From positions 43,130,212 through 43,194,211 of the forward strand of contig CP154957.1 in NCBI GenBank assembly GCA_039621445.1: 64,000 nt of DNA, given 5' to 3'. The stretch comes from Euglena gracilis (Eukaryota; Euglenida; Euglenophyceae; Euglenales). Positions within the stretch are counted from its first letter, which is position 1; the number at the start of each line of letters is the position of its first letter. Position numbers and translations under genes: made by a program. This document shows positions 50,833 through 61,807 of the stretch, piece after piece. The notes under the pieces are model-generated. The model worked only from the letters and a program-made list of their open reading frames with translations. It was not told the DNA's origin and did not search any database.

Positions 50833-51156
50833 GTGCATTACAGCCCTGGACATGGTGACATTGAAGTTGGTGAAGGTGGATGTGGTGATGTACAGATAGG
50901 TTATGGGGACCAATTGCATGCCAGAAGTGGTGATGGAGAACATGCTCAAGCTGTGCATGCCACAGGTGTACATGCTGGTGATGCAGTGCAAGAAGCAAGC
51001 CAGAAGGAGCTGTCAAAGGTCAGGTGCGAGTCCACCGACGAGGAAGAACCGTTCAACTGGGAAGTCCCGAAGAAGGGTGTGGCTGAGCCAAGTGCACACG
51101 AATCCAAGTCGAGACTGAAGAATGAGACGACCAGTTGGAAGCGGAGAAGGAGATGA
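50833..51156 (+). pseudogene. Element H internal ORF, interrupted by element E
   Basis: The plus frame encodes GDIEVGEGGCGDVQIGYGD, then STDEEEPFNWEVPKK and a basic RLKNETTSWKRRRR end at the E insertion. It appears to resume after E (57235 on) for about 30 codons. The acidic-then-basic layout suggests a small DNA- or RNA-binding protein. No family is recognised. Confidence 0.35.
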
Positions 51157-51654
51157 AAACCCTTTCTTGGTTCGATGTTTTTGCGGATCCTTCGGCTTCG
51201 GCTTTTCGGCCGCCGGGCTTCGAAGCCAACCTTTTCAATCTTTTTCTTTTTGTCCTTAGGCTTTTTCCATTGAACCTTGAAATTCATTTTTTCTTCAATT
51301 CTGGTTCTTGCATGCACAAACAATTTGTTTTTTTTGTAGTATTCACAAGTGCATTGGTGGGGATAAGATCCCTGTGTGTGAGATTCGGTTTGAAATTGGT
51401 GGGTTCGAGTGGGGAGTTTCTTAGGTTAATTAGGGAAAAATGACAAATCCTACTGTGGAAAATTGGCCGTCCAGTCTTGAAAATTTCAAAGAATCGGCCC
51501 TGCAAGGTCAAAATTGAGTTCAGGCCTTCAAGCCGAACCATAATAATCTTTTCCCTTGGTTAAATTCGACTGAAAACCAAAAAGTGGTATTTCAGTGTTT
51601 TTCGGCCCCACTCGGGCAAAATTTGGCCAATTTTTGGGTTAGGACCCCTTTACA
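51154..51654 (-). repeat. Element E 3' LTR
   Basis: A 501-bp LTR; the plus strand begins TGAAAACCCTTTCTTGG and ends CCCTTTACA. Confidence 0.88.
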
Positions 51655-51666
51655 GTCCCCCACTTA

Positions 51667-52560
51667 GAAAAATCTCGGAGAGATTTGAAAAACGAAAGTA
51701 AAAAAGAAGGGTTCCGAACGAAAGAAACAATTTGGTTTGCGAAAAAAAAGAAGTCGTATGTGTGCGGTTGGTAAGAGCAACGAGAGGCGGGGGCAGCCCA
51801 AAAGGCCACCTCGCGAAAGTAGAGGTGGGGGGAGGCAGCCCCACGGGCCACACCGCACCCCGTGGGGATATGGTGCAACGGTGCAACGTAAAAGTGGAGC
51901 AACGGGGTGGCGCACGGTGCTTTGCAACGGTGCGGTACCGCCGCCCGTCGCCTCATGCCGTGCTCCTTCGCCGCCACGGTACCGCGTATGTGTGAGTCGT
52001 GTGTTCACAATCACAATAAGGTATGCGGTTTTTATCCCCACACAACACACGACACTCATGCTTAGAATGACACTTTGCGGGCACCCAAGGCGGGTCGGGT
52101 TGCAACTACGAAAGTTGCACGCCGAGCCACAATGGGGCCTTGGCATGGTTTCGCGTTTCCAACTCTTGCGAACCGTTTTTTTTATACCAACCGTCTTTCA
52201 AGAAATCTGGTTGTTAGGCTTCAGGTTTTTTTTTTTGATTGTTAGGCTAGCCTTCCGTTAGGGATTCTTCCTGTTAAGGAGCTAACTCCTTTTTTTTTTT
52301 TTTTTTTGTCCATTTTTGTTGGGGTTTTTGATTAGCCCCTTTTTAAGGAGCAAATTACACTCTTTTTTTTTAATGTAGCGCGCTTTTTGTTGAGGGGATT
52401 GTTGAATTTCGTGATCTGTTGCTTGTCGCGACCAAACACCAAAAATCAGAATCAACGAAAACAACCCTGCAAACCGCGGGATTGGTTCCCCGCAATGACA
52501 ATTCATCACTTTTCCCACAACCGTAACGGAAATGCGACTTACGGATCCGTTTTTGTGGGG
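51667..52560 (-). other. Element E 3' interior, no gene recognised
   Basis: Includes a T15 run (about 52289-52307) and CGGTGC-rich sequence at 51860-51960. ORFs lack family motifs. In a full gypsy element, Pol would lie here. Confidence 0.5.
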
Positions 52561-52564
52561 GGGG

Positions 52565-53056
52565 TCACATCAACCCGTGCCCTCCCGGGCCGTCTCTCAA
52601 ATTTGGCCCAAAATTTCCACCTCTTAGAGAAAAAATGTGCTTGGAAAATATGTCCACCTTTTGCTTTTCAAAAAGCAAATCCAAATCTGTGAAATTCTCA
52701 CCTCCTTGCCATTCCAAAAATTGTTCCTCCGAACCCAAAATTCCTTGGGGGGTTCCTACGGGAGCCTCACCGACAAAATCGTCGGCCATGTCCCATGCCT
52801 GGGCAAGTTTGTTTCCCAAAATTCTCTAAAAATTCTCGTTGGTCGACCGTTCAACCCATTTTTTCTTCTCTTTCCCCAAACGGGCGGAAGAAATTTGAAA
52901 TAATTCACTTTTTTCCACTTGGGAAAAATGAGGGGGTGCAAAATGCGTTTCAACCCTCCCCTCTTCCTTTTCCACCTGAAAATTGTCCACTTCCACCACC
53001 GTTTCCCAAAAACTGGGGTTTATCCAAATATCAAATTCCCTTTCGTCATGGGTCAT
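52565..53056 (-). pseudogene. Element E adenine-MTase-like remnant
   Basis: A frame with one TAG (about 52826) encodes FEKQKVDIFSKHIFSLRGGNFG near 52630-52700. This parallels the ERDCFATSQNARCEKFYG block of element C in position and pattern. The NPPW box is not found, and the frame ends soon after. Assignment rests on order and weak similarity. Confidence 0.4.
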
Positions 53057-53166
53057 TCGTTGGGGGGGTTCCCTTGGGGACCAACACTAAACTCTCCCCC
53101 TTTGGAATATGCCTTTCCTCTTTCCCGTCAACCTGAAAAATGACCAAATCTGGGTCTCGGTATTTT

Positions 53167-53889
53167 TTATGTGACGTCCCACCAAAAAATGTTTCCACCA
53201 AAACGGTGAAAATGTCTTTTGGACCCAGGGATGGTGAACTTGCACCAAAAGCCCGGCCACAAACGGTTTGACAAACCCTCCACCATTCCCCATATACGAG
53301 TGGACTTTTTGTAGTCAAAAGGACTACATTGACAAAAATCAACGTTCAAAAAAATCAGCCCTTTCAAAAAGTCACGGTCCTTAATAAGGCCGTTCCGGGG
53401 AATTTTAATGAAAATTCTGGGGGGTTGTAAAAATTGGGTGTTGGAAAGTGTCATTTTTGTGCGAGAATCGGCATACTCCAGTTTTTTTTCACACATGCTG
53501 GGGTCTTGACCATATTTTGTATGAAGCACGGATGCAAAAATCAAGTCCACCCCCCCTCCAGACTTTGTTCCCATAAAAGCTTCAAAAACTTTGGTACTTT
53601 TGACCCAAAAAATCGCTTGACTTTGTCCACAAAAGTGTTTGACTGTGGCACAAATGTTTTCCGAAACAAATTTTGCGTTGGGGGCACATGAACAAAAGTG
53701 CCCGTTGGCCACCACTTTTTCCTTGGGCAGTTTCCCAACCTTTGTCATAAAAATTGGTCGTCCCGCCCCCCTTGCCTCGTCTGCCCCCCCCATGGGCATG
53801 GTGCCCAAAACTTGGTGTGGGGGGGGGAGCTTGATTTGCATCCAGATTTTTTGTCCAACAGTTTGAGGCATTATTCCCAACCTTACCAC
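53167..53889 (-). CDS. Element E C5-MTase homologue, catalytic residues replaced
   Basis: An open 240-residue frame. FASVLHTKYG (118-127) aligns with element C AAGVPCTEYS, so the catalytic Cys is His 123. RIFIKIPRNGLIKDR (158-172) aligns with LWWIENPRHGLLRKR, so the motif VI Glu is Lys 162. FLNVDFCQCSPFDYKKSTRIWG (180-201) aligns with the conserved C-terminal block. Motif I is not recognisable. The frame is open although both catalytic residues are gone, so it is either a pseudoenzyme or a young pseudogene. Confidence 0.65.
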   Translation of the reverse strand: MVRLGIMPQTVGQKIWMQIKLPPPHQVLGTMPMGGADEARGAGRPIFMTKVGKLPKEKVVANGHFCSCAPNAKFVSENICATVKHFCGQSQAIFWVKSTKVFEAFMGTKSGGGVDLIFASVLHTKYGQDPSMCEKKLEYADSRTKMTLSNTQFLQPPRIFIKIPRNGLIKDRDFLKGLIFLNVDFCQCSPFDYKKSTRIWGMVEGLSNRLWPGFWCKFTIPGSKRHFHRFGGNIFWWDVT

Positions 53890-53956
53890 AACACTTACAC
53901 GGTGCTCTGATTACACACGTTGTGTGGTTGGGGTTTGGGAGCGGTGCTTCTTTCTT

Positions 53957-54851
53957 TCACCTCTGAAGATTTTTTTGACAACGCCCTCCTTTCTTGTGGA
54001 TTTCTGGTGAAATTCTGAGAAACATTCTCGTTTCGCGTTTTCTGAATGAATTTGGTCCCCCCCATCCAATCAGGGGGTTGACTCGTTTCAGGGGGGGGGG
54101 GGCACCTGACCCTTTAAATTCCATCCCCTCACCATTTGATAAAAAAAATCCCTGTGTCATTCTCACGATTTGAGCGGGGGGGAAATGAAACTCCCTGGGG
54201 GAAAACAATAATTTTTGTCCAATTGACCACCCATTGAGTGAAAGAAGCGGATTTTTATCCCTTGCCAACTTCTTTCTGGTTTCTTCCTCATTCTGGCTTT
54301 CATTCCTCCTTTTTTTGTGCAAAATCTGGGGAAATCCCCGTCTTATCACATGACAGGTGTCCGCATGAGATGGAGATTTGAAAAAATTCTGAATCGTCAA
54401 AAATTCTGTCTCAAAAAGTTTCCAATGATCCCCCAAAAAAGGTTGTTGAAAGTTTGGACAGTTTCGTTGTAAAAATCTGCCAACGAAAAGAAAATTCAGG
54501 CCTGTGACCTGAAAATCTGTTGATTTTTGCCTCTTTTTCCACCATGTCCCAAAACGGGATACCAACAAAAATTGAAATCTTGCAACCAAAAACGGTGCCT
54601 TCCCCCATCATCCCTACCCCTGCCCCCATCCTTGTGATCAAAATTTGCACCAGGACCATCACAGATGGAAATTGTTCGTGTGTTTCAACGGAAAATTCCA
54701 ACACGCTTAACTGGGGGGCATTCAAAAGGGGTATTGTTTGTGAGGCTGTTACTTCCAAATTTACGGAGGGAAAATCCATCATTCTGGGGGAACCAAAAAA
54801 CAGAGTGAGGGGGGTAAAAACTGTTGTGGGTTGGGTAACGGGAACGTGCAA
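53957..54851 (-). pseudogene. Element E middle region, unassigned
   Basis: Two overlapping frames (54851-54411 and 54589-53957) hold hydrophobic-polar text without a recognised family. It lies between the Gag-like ORF and the MTase homologue, where a capsid end or protease could be. No DTG motif was seen. Confidence 0.3.
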
Positions 54852-55086
54852 AGTGTGGCTTTGCCAACAGTTGTAGAAACCACCTTATGGTGCTCCTCCC
54901 CTTTGGGCAAGACCACCACTCCAGCACTGTTGCCCAAAAGGCCGCTCCCCCTACCTCTGGGCCTAGATTGCCCGAGTAGGAAGCAACGGGAGGGGAATTT
55001 GAAAATTTTGAAAAACCAACCCACTCATTCTCTCCGGGCTTGTCCTTCTTGTTCTTTCAGGTCCCAACCCAGGCCTTCTCGTCGTT

Positions 55087-56226
55087 TCATGTCCCAACCG
55101 TGGTCGCAACCCATAGCTCAGTCCCAACCCATAGCTCCTGGGTGGGGTACTCGTCGCTGCACTGGGTGCTACTGGCCCCGCTGCACCGCCACCACAGCGG
55201 TGCAGGGGAGTGGGCCCCCGGACGCCGCCACCACACGCCGGGGTTGGGGGTCTTCCTTCCCGGGGTGTGAAAACAAAATTTGCGGCCAGTCATCTGGGCA
55301 GGGGGAAAAAACTGTCCACGTTGACCCCCTTCCGCAATAAACTGGGATTGTGTCCGTTTGAAAATTCTGAGACCCTCCAATTGAGAAAAGCTTTGCTCAA
55401 TCCCAATAACCAAAGTGAAAATTTGTATAAATCCTTGAATTTTCAGCAAAACTGCCTGAAATGGCGTTTGATTTGAGTTTTCCAAAACTGATAATTTCTC
55501 GTCAAAAAGTTCTTGCCTTTTGGCGCTGTGGTCCAAAGTTAAATTGGGCTGGAATCCCGCTGAATTTTGATCACTTTTGACCAATGCGGTTTCCATTTTT
55601 GAATCTGGGGGATCTGAAGTTTTTTCCAACTTTGCCCAGGAAATTTGAAAAAATTCTTCAGCAAGCACCTCAAACTGAATTATTTTGTGCACTCTCCTCC
55701 TTGCACGTTCTTCCCAAGGATCTTTGTTTCCCCCCTCCATCTCCATTTCCACAGGGGGGGCTGAAATTTGTGTGAGGGGGACAATTCCCGTTTCTCCTCC
55801 AGCCAATAAGTTTGATCCGTGCCCGCTCCCAGCCTGGGGGGGCAGAAGTGAAAAATTTCCCGTACGGAGGATTCCACCCATCTCTGACAAGGTTGGCTTA
55901 AAAAATGTGAAAACCACAGCAAAAATCTGTGGCACAAGGGAAAGTTGTCTCGTACGGAGGATATCACACATCTCCGACCGTTTTGGCTGAAAATATGCCA
56001 AATTCACAGGAAATTTCTGTGACGGGGAAAGGGAAAATTCACTTTTTTCACCTGAAAACTGAAAGATCTTGGGTGAGACAACGACTGGGTTTTTTTGTGG
56101 AGGAAAATACGTGCCACTTTGTAAATGGGACCCTGCCCCCCACAAAAAATCTTGCTGAAAATGGATGCAGCTGGCAAAAAAATGTGGGGAGACTTCAGAA
56201 AATTCCAGAAAATTCTGTGTCCTCAT
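55087..56226 (-). CDS. Element E Gag-like protein
   Basis: A 379-residue frame beginning about 500 bp after the 5' LTR. It contains an imperfect tandem repeat (KRSEMCDILRTRQLSLVPQIFAV and TLSEMGGILRTGNFSLLPP), an amphipathic helical middle (KIIQFEVLAEEFFQISWAKLEK) and a possible coiled coil (LDHSAKRQELFDEKLSVLENSN). No zinc knuckle is present. Position suggests Gag, but it could be an unrelated accessory protein. Confidence 0.45.
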   Translation of the reverse strand: MRTQNFLEFSEVSPHFFASCIHFQQDFLWGAGSHLQSGTYFPPQKNPVVVSPKIFQFSGEKSEFSLSPSQKFPVNLAYFQPKRSEMCDILRTRQLSLVPQIFAVVFTFFKPTLSEMGGILRTGNFSLLPPQAGSGHGSNLLAGGETGIVPLTQISAPPVEMEMEGGNKDPWEERARRRVHKIIQFEVLAEEFFQISWAKLEKTSDPPDSKMETALVKSDQNSAGFQPNLTLDHSAKRQELFDEKLSVLENSNQTPFQAVLLKIQGFIQIFTLVIGIEQSFSQLEGLRIFKRTQSQFIAEGGQRGQFFPPAQMTGRKFCFHTPGRKTPNPGVWWRRPGAHSPAPLWWRCSGASSTQCSDEYPTQELWVGTELWVATTVGT

Positions 56227-56704
56227 CGTAATTCTTGCTGAAATTGGCCAAGTTAACTGTGAAAAACCATCTCGGGTCTCTCGGGAAAATTCAGAGGTAA
56301 CCCATGAAAATCTGCTGGTATTTCACTTTTCTGAAAAATCTGTGGTGATGCGACAAGTAAATCTGGCAAGAACGATCTTTCTGAAAATCTGTAGATGGAA
56401 TGCATTGTGGCACCAAAATTTTCCCTCCTGACACTTCTGAATGCCTACAATTTTTCGGATTCTTTAGAAGCCTTTGGGCTGTGGGTGGGGGTTGTATGCT
56501 GGCACACCCTTGTCGTGTGTTGTATGTGTCCGCTTGCTGAGGTCCAGCAGCTTCAATAACGCGCGCTGGGGGGCCATTGCAGGGCCCCCCTCCACCAGCT
56601 GCAGCTGTCAATAGTGTACTTGTTTCTTCAGCTTCAATATTTCTTGTCTTTCTTCTTTGTCTTTCTTCTGCTTCAGCTTCCTGGCGTGCCTTGCTCTGGC
56701 CGGA

Positions 56705-56724
56705 GGATCCGGGTAGGACCTCCA
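56705..56724 (-). other. Element E candidate primer-binding site
   Basis: The minus strand reads TGGAGGTCCTACCCGGATCC immediately after the LTR end. TGG start and position fit a PBS, but it is not the initiator-Met type of A, B, D and J. Confidence 0.55.
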
Positions 56725-57234
56725 TGAAAACCCTTTCTTGGTTCGAATTTTTTGCGGATCCTTCGGCCTCGGCTTTTTGTTGAGGCGGCCGCCGGGCTTC
56801 GAAGCCAACCTTTTCATTCTTTTTTTTTTTGTCCTTAAGCTTTTAACATTGAACCTTGAAATTCATTTTTTCTTCAATTCTGGTTCTTGCATGCACAAAC
56901 AATTTGTTTTTTTTTGTAGTATTCACAAGTGCATTGGTGGGGATAAGAACCCTGTGTGTGAGATTCGGTTTGAAATTGGTGGGTTCGAGTGGGGACTTTC
57001 TTAGGTTAATTAGGGAAAAATGACAAATCCTACTGTGGAAAATTGGCCGGCCGGTCTTGAAAATTTCAAAGAATCGGCCCTGCAAGGTCAAAATTGAGTT
57101 CAGGCCTTCAAGCCGAACCATAATAATCTTTTCCCTTGGTTAAACTCGACTGAAAACCAAAAAGTGGTATTTCAGTGAATTTCGGCCCCACTCGGGCAAA
57201 ATTTGGCCAATTTTTGGGTTAGGACCCCTTTACA
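56725..57234 (-). repeat. Element E 5' LTR
   Basis: A 510-bp partner of 51154-51654. It is longer by a few small insertions, including one near the GAGGCGGCC block. Confidence 0.88.
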
Positions 57235-57558
57235 GAGAAGGTTGAAGCTGAAAGCTGCCAAGCCACTCGAGGAATGAGCGGACTGGGAGTAAACCTGATT
57301 GCCTTGTTCTTTTTGCCCCCTGTCAGAAGCGGGTAGAATTTTCAGTGGCATGTCGGTTTATGTGGCAAGTCCTGGGGGCCCATCTTCAGGGATGTTTGCC
57401 CAGGTAACTTTTGTCCCAAACCCCCGCCCCCTGTGTGGCAGGCCCTGGTAGCACGTCTTCGACAATTGCTCAGGTAGCCATTGCTCCAGGGAACCAATTG
57501 GCCCCTGTGCACAAACCGCAGGCAGTGGACCACGGCGTGCACGGGTGTGGAATGATGG

Positions 57559-57939
57559 GAATTAATCAGAGCCAGGCCAGAGATTCCTAATTTGTACATT
57601 CCACAATCTGTCATCTGTAACTTTGTGCAGGTGGCAGGCAGTATGAACCCTTTGGGGCTTTGACTTCTGGTTTGTTTCTTGCTGTGGTTTGGGAAGGTTT
57701 GGCACAATGAATTGGTTGATTGAGAAATCAAGGCGCAAGGAGGAGCAGATTGAAAACGAAAATTTGAGGCAGTGTGTCAAGAACCTGGGGAAAGATGCTA
57801 CAAATATCTGTGGCCCCTGGGAGTTGAAAGTTTGCTGACAGGGAAGGATTTATGCTGCCAGGTGGTTACAAGAATTGCTACAGAAAAACCTGTAAATGTC
57901 AATTCTGCCAATGGCAAAGACAAAGTGGGGGTCAGAGTG
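57559..57939 (+). repeat. Element H right terminal repeat
   Basis: Same orientation as 50348-50729. It abuts C10 (57940-57950) and then element G RT sequence. Confidence 0.65.
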
Positions 57940-57955
57940 CCCCCCCCCCTACATC

Positions 57956-58640
57956 CTGAGAGTCATACATTTCTGTGGCAGGCTGCTTATGCCAAAGCTT
58001 GCAGCTTGAAACTGCCAAGTCCCCTCCCATTTGCATGCAAACATGTTTTGCCAGGCTGTTGTGCAGCTTTAGGTGAAAATAAGCATCTTTCAGATCAATT
58101 TCGCCACAAAACCAACCTTTTCTTATATATCGGAAGTTTTTCCCATGTGTTCCAGTCAGAAATTCTGGGGGGTGAAGCGGGTATTAACTGTTGACAATCT
58201 GAAATTAATTTTTCTTTGGTCTTCTCCCCTCCTTTTTTGGAAATGATGAAGTTAGGGACAAAATGCTTTGCCTCCTCTGGGGGGATTTGCCTGGTTGCCC
58301 CTGCACAATCGTTCCCTCAGAATTTTTTGGGCAGTCATAATTTTTGGGGGGTTTTGAAGGAATTTTAAGGATATCTGAGGGGGTAGGGGAAGATCTGCCA
58401 TAACCCCCTCCCTCCCTTATCAGGTTTATTACCTCTGTGCTGGCTCCTGCTTTGACCCAATGGGATATGCTGGCCTGCATGGCCCTGTAAGGGGTCACCA
58501 CTGGGTGTAATGTGTCTGGGGATTCCACAGGCACCATCACTGGGGTCCTTCCCCTTGGCTGCCCCATCACTGGGGCCACCTCTGGATGCTTCATCACTGG
58601 GCCTTCAGCTGGCCCTGCCATAGGGCTTCCCAAATACAGG
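57956..58640 (-). pseudogene. Element G reverse transcriptase, N-terminal half
   Basis: The minus strand encodes HFVPNFIISKKGG, IDLKDAYFHLKLHNSLAKH (motif A) and WQFQAASFGISSLPQK (motif B) in shifting frames. The upstream ORF 58633-58205 gives SHWVKAGASTEVINLIREGGG, the usual DIRS lead-in to RT. It stops at the H insertion and resumes near 50320. Confidence 0.72.
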
Positions 58641-58713
58641 CTTTCCCCCTGTTTTCGAATGATGGGGGAAGGTCTGTGTCTGCCGTGGGGACGTACATAG
58701 AATGCTGGGCTGA

Positions 58714-59388
58714 TTATCTTCTGTGGGGCCCGTCTGAGCCAAACTCTGGCCTCCCCCCCAAGGGCTGTGTGGATGGTCTTGAATTTATTGGCCTGTATTG
58801 GCCTTTAGGGCCATATGGCCTCCACTGGCCCTCAGGCCCGCCTGGTCTCCATTGGCCTTCTCTCCAGCCTACCCTTGTCTGTTCTCTGTCCACTGTCCTG
58901 GAATGGGCTTGCTGCCCCTGGGGAGTTTGTTTTTGAGGGTGCTGGGGGGTAAAGTTGGACATACCTTTCCCCAATGGGATCTTTACAGATTGGGATACTG
59001 GCTGCCATAGCCTTTACCCTGGGCCTACTGCTCTCTTGAATCATGGTTGCCATAGCCTTGAATCTGTGCGCCCGACCCTGTTGAATAATGGCTGCAATAG
59101 CCTTGACTTTGACTTGAATCCCTTGGATTTCTGATGTTTCTTGAAAGGCTGCAATAGCCCTTGCTTTGTCACCTGGAAGGAGGAGCAGAGAAAAAAGGGG
59201 TGGAGTCTGTTGGACCTGTGGTGATACTCCGGTGCCATCATCACGTTGAGTGGGGGAGTTTGAAATCTTTGATGTGGTGGGGGGGTGCGACGGCAACAGA
59301 CTGACGTGCTGCTGCCGCCTCTCCAGCTTCTGCAGCTGCTGCTGTGTCGCCACCTTCCCCAGATTCTGCTGCCCTCTTGGAAGTTCAT
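58714..59388 (-). pseudogene. Element G first ORF (Gag-like)
   Basis: A Gln/Pro-rich N-terminus (LQKLERRQQH) leads to a degenerate internal repeat with KAIAAIIQQ, KAMATMIQE and KAMAASI units of about 18 residues (59000-59150), then EGQWRPGGPEGQWRPYGPKG repeats (58790-58870) in the next frame. No zinc knuckle is visible. Position before RT suggests the DIRS gag. Confidence 0.5.
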
Positions 59389-59639
59389 TGAAGTTCTTCT
59401 TGACAGTCTGAAATACTTTGAAATTCCTTCTTCATGAAAGTCCAGTTGTTGACCTCTGCCTTAGCAATTGCAATGCTTCTGGGAATAATTCCAGTTGAAC
59501 TCGAAGAGTTGAAATATTCCTGCAGGAAGTTGAAGGTCCGAAAAAAGTTCGATCCACCAGTTGATAAAAGTGATGGTCTTCGTGAATGGAAACTCCTCGT
59601 AAAATAATTCCAGTTGAACTCGTAGAAGTAAAATTCTTT

Positions 59640-60030
59640 CTCCTTGAGGTGGAAGGGCAGAATCAGGAATCAGCAAACTCCGGCAACAAAAAGCAGTAAG
59701 AAGCACCCCCCCCCCGCGCACACACAACCACACCAGAACAGAACACCCGGCAAAAGAAAGCAGGACCTCACCATCTCGCAGTGCGGAGCCCGAATGGTCC
59801 TGTCTTTCCTGGCCAGCTATTTCTCTTTGTTTTCCTTCTCTTGTGTCTTCTGAATTACCGCTTGGTCGTCGTCGGCAGTTGGCTGGATCGGTGAGCTGAA
59901 ACCTGGCGGTCCCCCCCCCCATTGGTTGACATCTTTCTGAGTGGTGGGGGGGGGGGGCATCATGCCTTTTTGTATCGCAAGTGAAGCCACTCCGTCCATG
60001 GTCACGGTATATCCCAGGACTAATGGACCA
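59640..60030 (-). repeat. Inverted partner of the DIRS terminal sequence at 47.3-48.1 kb
   Basis: Matches listed under 47269-48110. It also forms the 3' end of element F, directly after its recombinase, and may be shared between F's end and G's beginning. Confidence 0.5.
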
Positions 60031-60906
60031 CACTTGCTCCACACTTTGGCTCGACGTGACTTTGTGCACACCAAAACCTTTTCCAACCAACTTTTTTGCC
60101 AACGAGTCTCCAGCAATTTTTGCTGCACCCAACCTCCGGTGGTGTTTTGCAAAAGCGTCTGTGGTTTTCCAACCCCCCAATTCACACACCATTTCTGAGG
60201 ATAAACCCAAAGACTTCTACATTTTGACTGCAGCATCCCTGGTGCTGTGAATGCTGAAAACGGACGTGGGTACTCCCAAGAGTGATAACAAATTGTTGGC
60301 ACTCCTGCCCAAACTGTTGGATGCCAAAGGTGAATAAGTAGGATTTACAGACAAGAGCATTGCAGCACCCTGCACACCTTGGGAAGCTGCCAAAGCCACC
60401 AACCGAGATAGCAAATCAGAAGGGCGTTCATCTCCGAGTGCACTCGGCAATGTTTGTTCGAATCTGGGTCTCAGCTTAATTAAGAAGACTGTTCCCACCT
60501 TGGACTTGATTCTCTGCAAACCCTTTAAACCTATTGACCTGCACAAATGAAACAAACGCAGAGACAGAATTGTTATGTATTGAATGCTATCTCAGCTCAG
60601 GTGAGTGGCCAAAAGCTTGGAAATGTCTTCCTTGGCATCCCAAAGCGTGGAATGCTTTTCACCAGAAGTGGCCCAAAAAACTCTTGGTTTTTGGATGAGG
60701 GTGGAAAATCTAACAGTCTCCCAAACTGGAATCAGCAGCAAAGCACTATAAGCATTTCTTGCTTGATGTGGAGAACGCTGGGTCAGTCTCAAAATACAGC
60801 TGGCTGTTTTCTCCAATTTCATATGGTGGGGGGGGTGCACCCCCTCCTGCACACAAAGACTCCACAAAGCTTGAAATCCTTTCTCATACGTGCCCAGGCT
60901 CTTCAC
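60030..60906 (-). pseudogene. Element F tyrosine recombinase, Tyr replaced by His
   Basis: ARNAYSALLLIPVWETVRFSTLI carries the first Arg. GVPTSVFSIHSTRDAAVKM carries HxxR. An in-frame TAG (60217-60219) follows, then SEMVCELGGWKTTDAFAKHHRRLG. In the last block the catalytic Tyr position is His (one T-to-C transition). The recombinase is dead by two independent changes. Confidence 0.7.
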
Positions 60907-61183
60907 AGAATTCAGATAAAGTGCGATACTTTCAGGTGGAACTTCTTTTCTTTGTAAACCATCTCAAATAACAACACACAGAGGAGGGGTCATCTGGTGG
61001 AGGGCATGACCTCCCCAAGACAGCTTTGTAATAATCCCCAATGAGGTTGAACTGAAAACACAGGGCATTTTTTTGATGACCATTCTGGTTAACAGGGCCA
61101 CCACACACTCCCAGCCCAGTGTGGAAACACCATCAGGCAAGTCAACTGAGGGTTGTTCTTCAATCTAACCAACCATGGCAAAA

Positions 61184-61750
61184 TTAGAGTCCGGGGGGGT
61201 TGGCATAAATCTCCCCAAACTGCTCCAGTGGACACTGTAGAGCATTCACTGCAATTGCTTGGTGGTGAGGCCATCTGCTGACGAATTTTTCCAGCTGGGC
61301 CTTCCCTGGGCTGTCAAATATGTCCACCTGGGGGCAGAGTTTTTTTGTCGAGAAAATTTGCAAGGTGTGCAGAAACACATACTTTTCAGGGTATTGTCCC
61401 CTCTTTCCCTTAACTACCTTGAAATGCCATCTTCTAGCATGTCTTCTGACTTCACCCAGTTTGGATTGAAGTTTACTTCGTTTTTGTGACAGCAGTGCCA
61501 AAATGGAGTTTTTCTGCCCCCTCACTTTTTTAAGTAGCTGTACGCAACTTGCTTGGCCACTATGAGAAGGACATTTTCCCCTGGTCTTGCCAAACTTTTT
61601 GTGGCTGCCAAAGCAGCTTTCAACCCTTTTATGTCGATGTGAAGGCCCATTTCTGAACGCCAAATTTCCTGCACTTTTTTGTCTGTGGTTAGTTCCAGTG
61701 CTCTCCAACCCTGGGTGGATAAATCTGAGTGTATTTCTCTCACTGGACAT
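61184..61750 (-). pseudogene. Element F RNase H and Dam-like domain
   Basis: IHSDLSTQGWRALEL and LLIVAKQVAYSYLKK (RNase H; the usual Asp-Asn of the V-D-N-x block is lost), then QVDIFDSPGKAQLEKFVSRWP, AVNALQCPLEQFGEIYANPPG (Dam-like NPP box at about 61190-61205). One frameshift lies near 61530. Confidence 0.7.
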
Positions 61751-61807
61751 TAATTTTGAAAACTTCTGCATTCTCAGGACGAACAATTCTCCTATTTCCA
61801 ACACTTT

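Larger units (their letters stand above)
51154..57234 (-). mobile_element. Element E: LTR retroelement without polymerase, with MTase-derived protein
   Basis: LTRs of 501 and 510 bp (51154-51654; 56725-57234) have TG...CA ends. The 4-bp duplication is GAGA (51150-51153; 57235-57238). The minus-strand PPT is AAGTGGGGGAC (51655-51665). Coding content: Gag-like ORF, unassigned region, degenerate C5-MTase homologue, degenerate adenine-MTase-like homologue. No RT, RNase H or integrase motif is found in the 5.1-kb interior, so E would rely on another element in trans. LTRs are about 97% identical by eye. Confidence 0.85.
50321..57955 (+). mobile_element. Element H: insertion with direct terminal repeats, split by E
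   Basis: H lies between the two halves of element G's RT. It has direct repeats of about 381 bp (50348-50729 and 57559-57939). Without E the insertion is about 1.55 kb. No RT or integrase is present. A 27-bp outer stretch at the left (50321-50347) reads like a T-arm plus acceptor end (GTGGGATTCGCTCCCAGATGTGCACCA). H could be a TRIM-like or tRNA-ended non-autonomous element; orientation is uncertain. Confidence 0.6.

Noticed and set aside
55880-55990. CRISPR-like short repeats (CGTACGGAGGAT twice)
   Set aside because: Only two copies, and they correspond to a protein-level tandem repeat in the element E Gag-like ORF.
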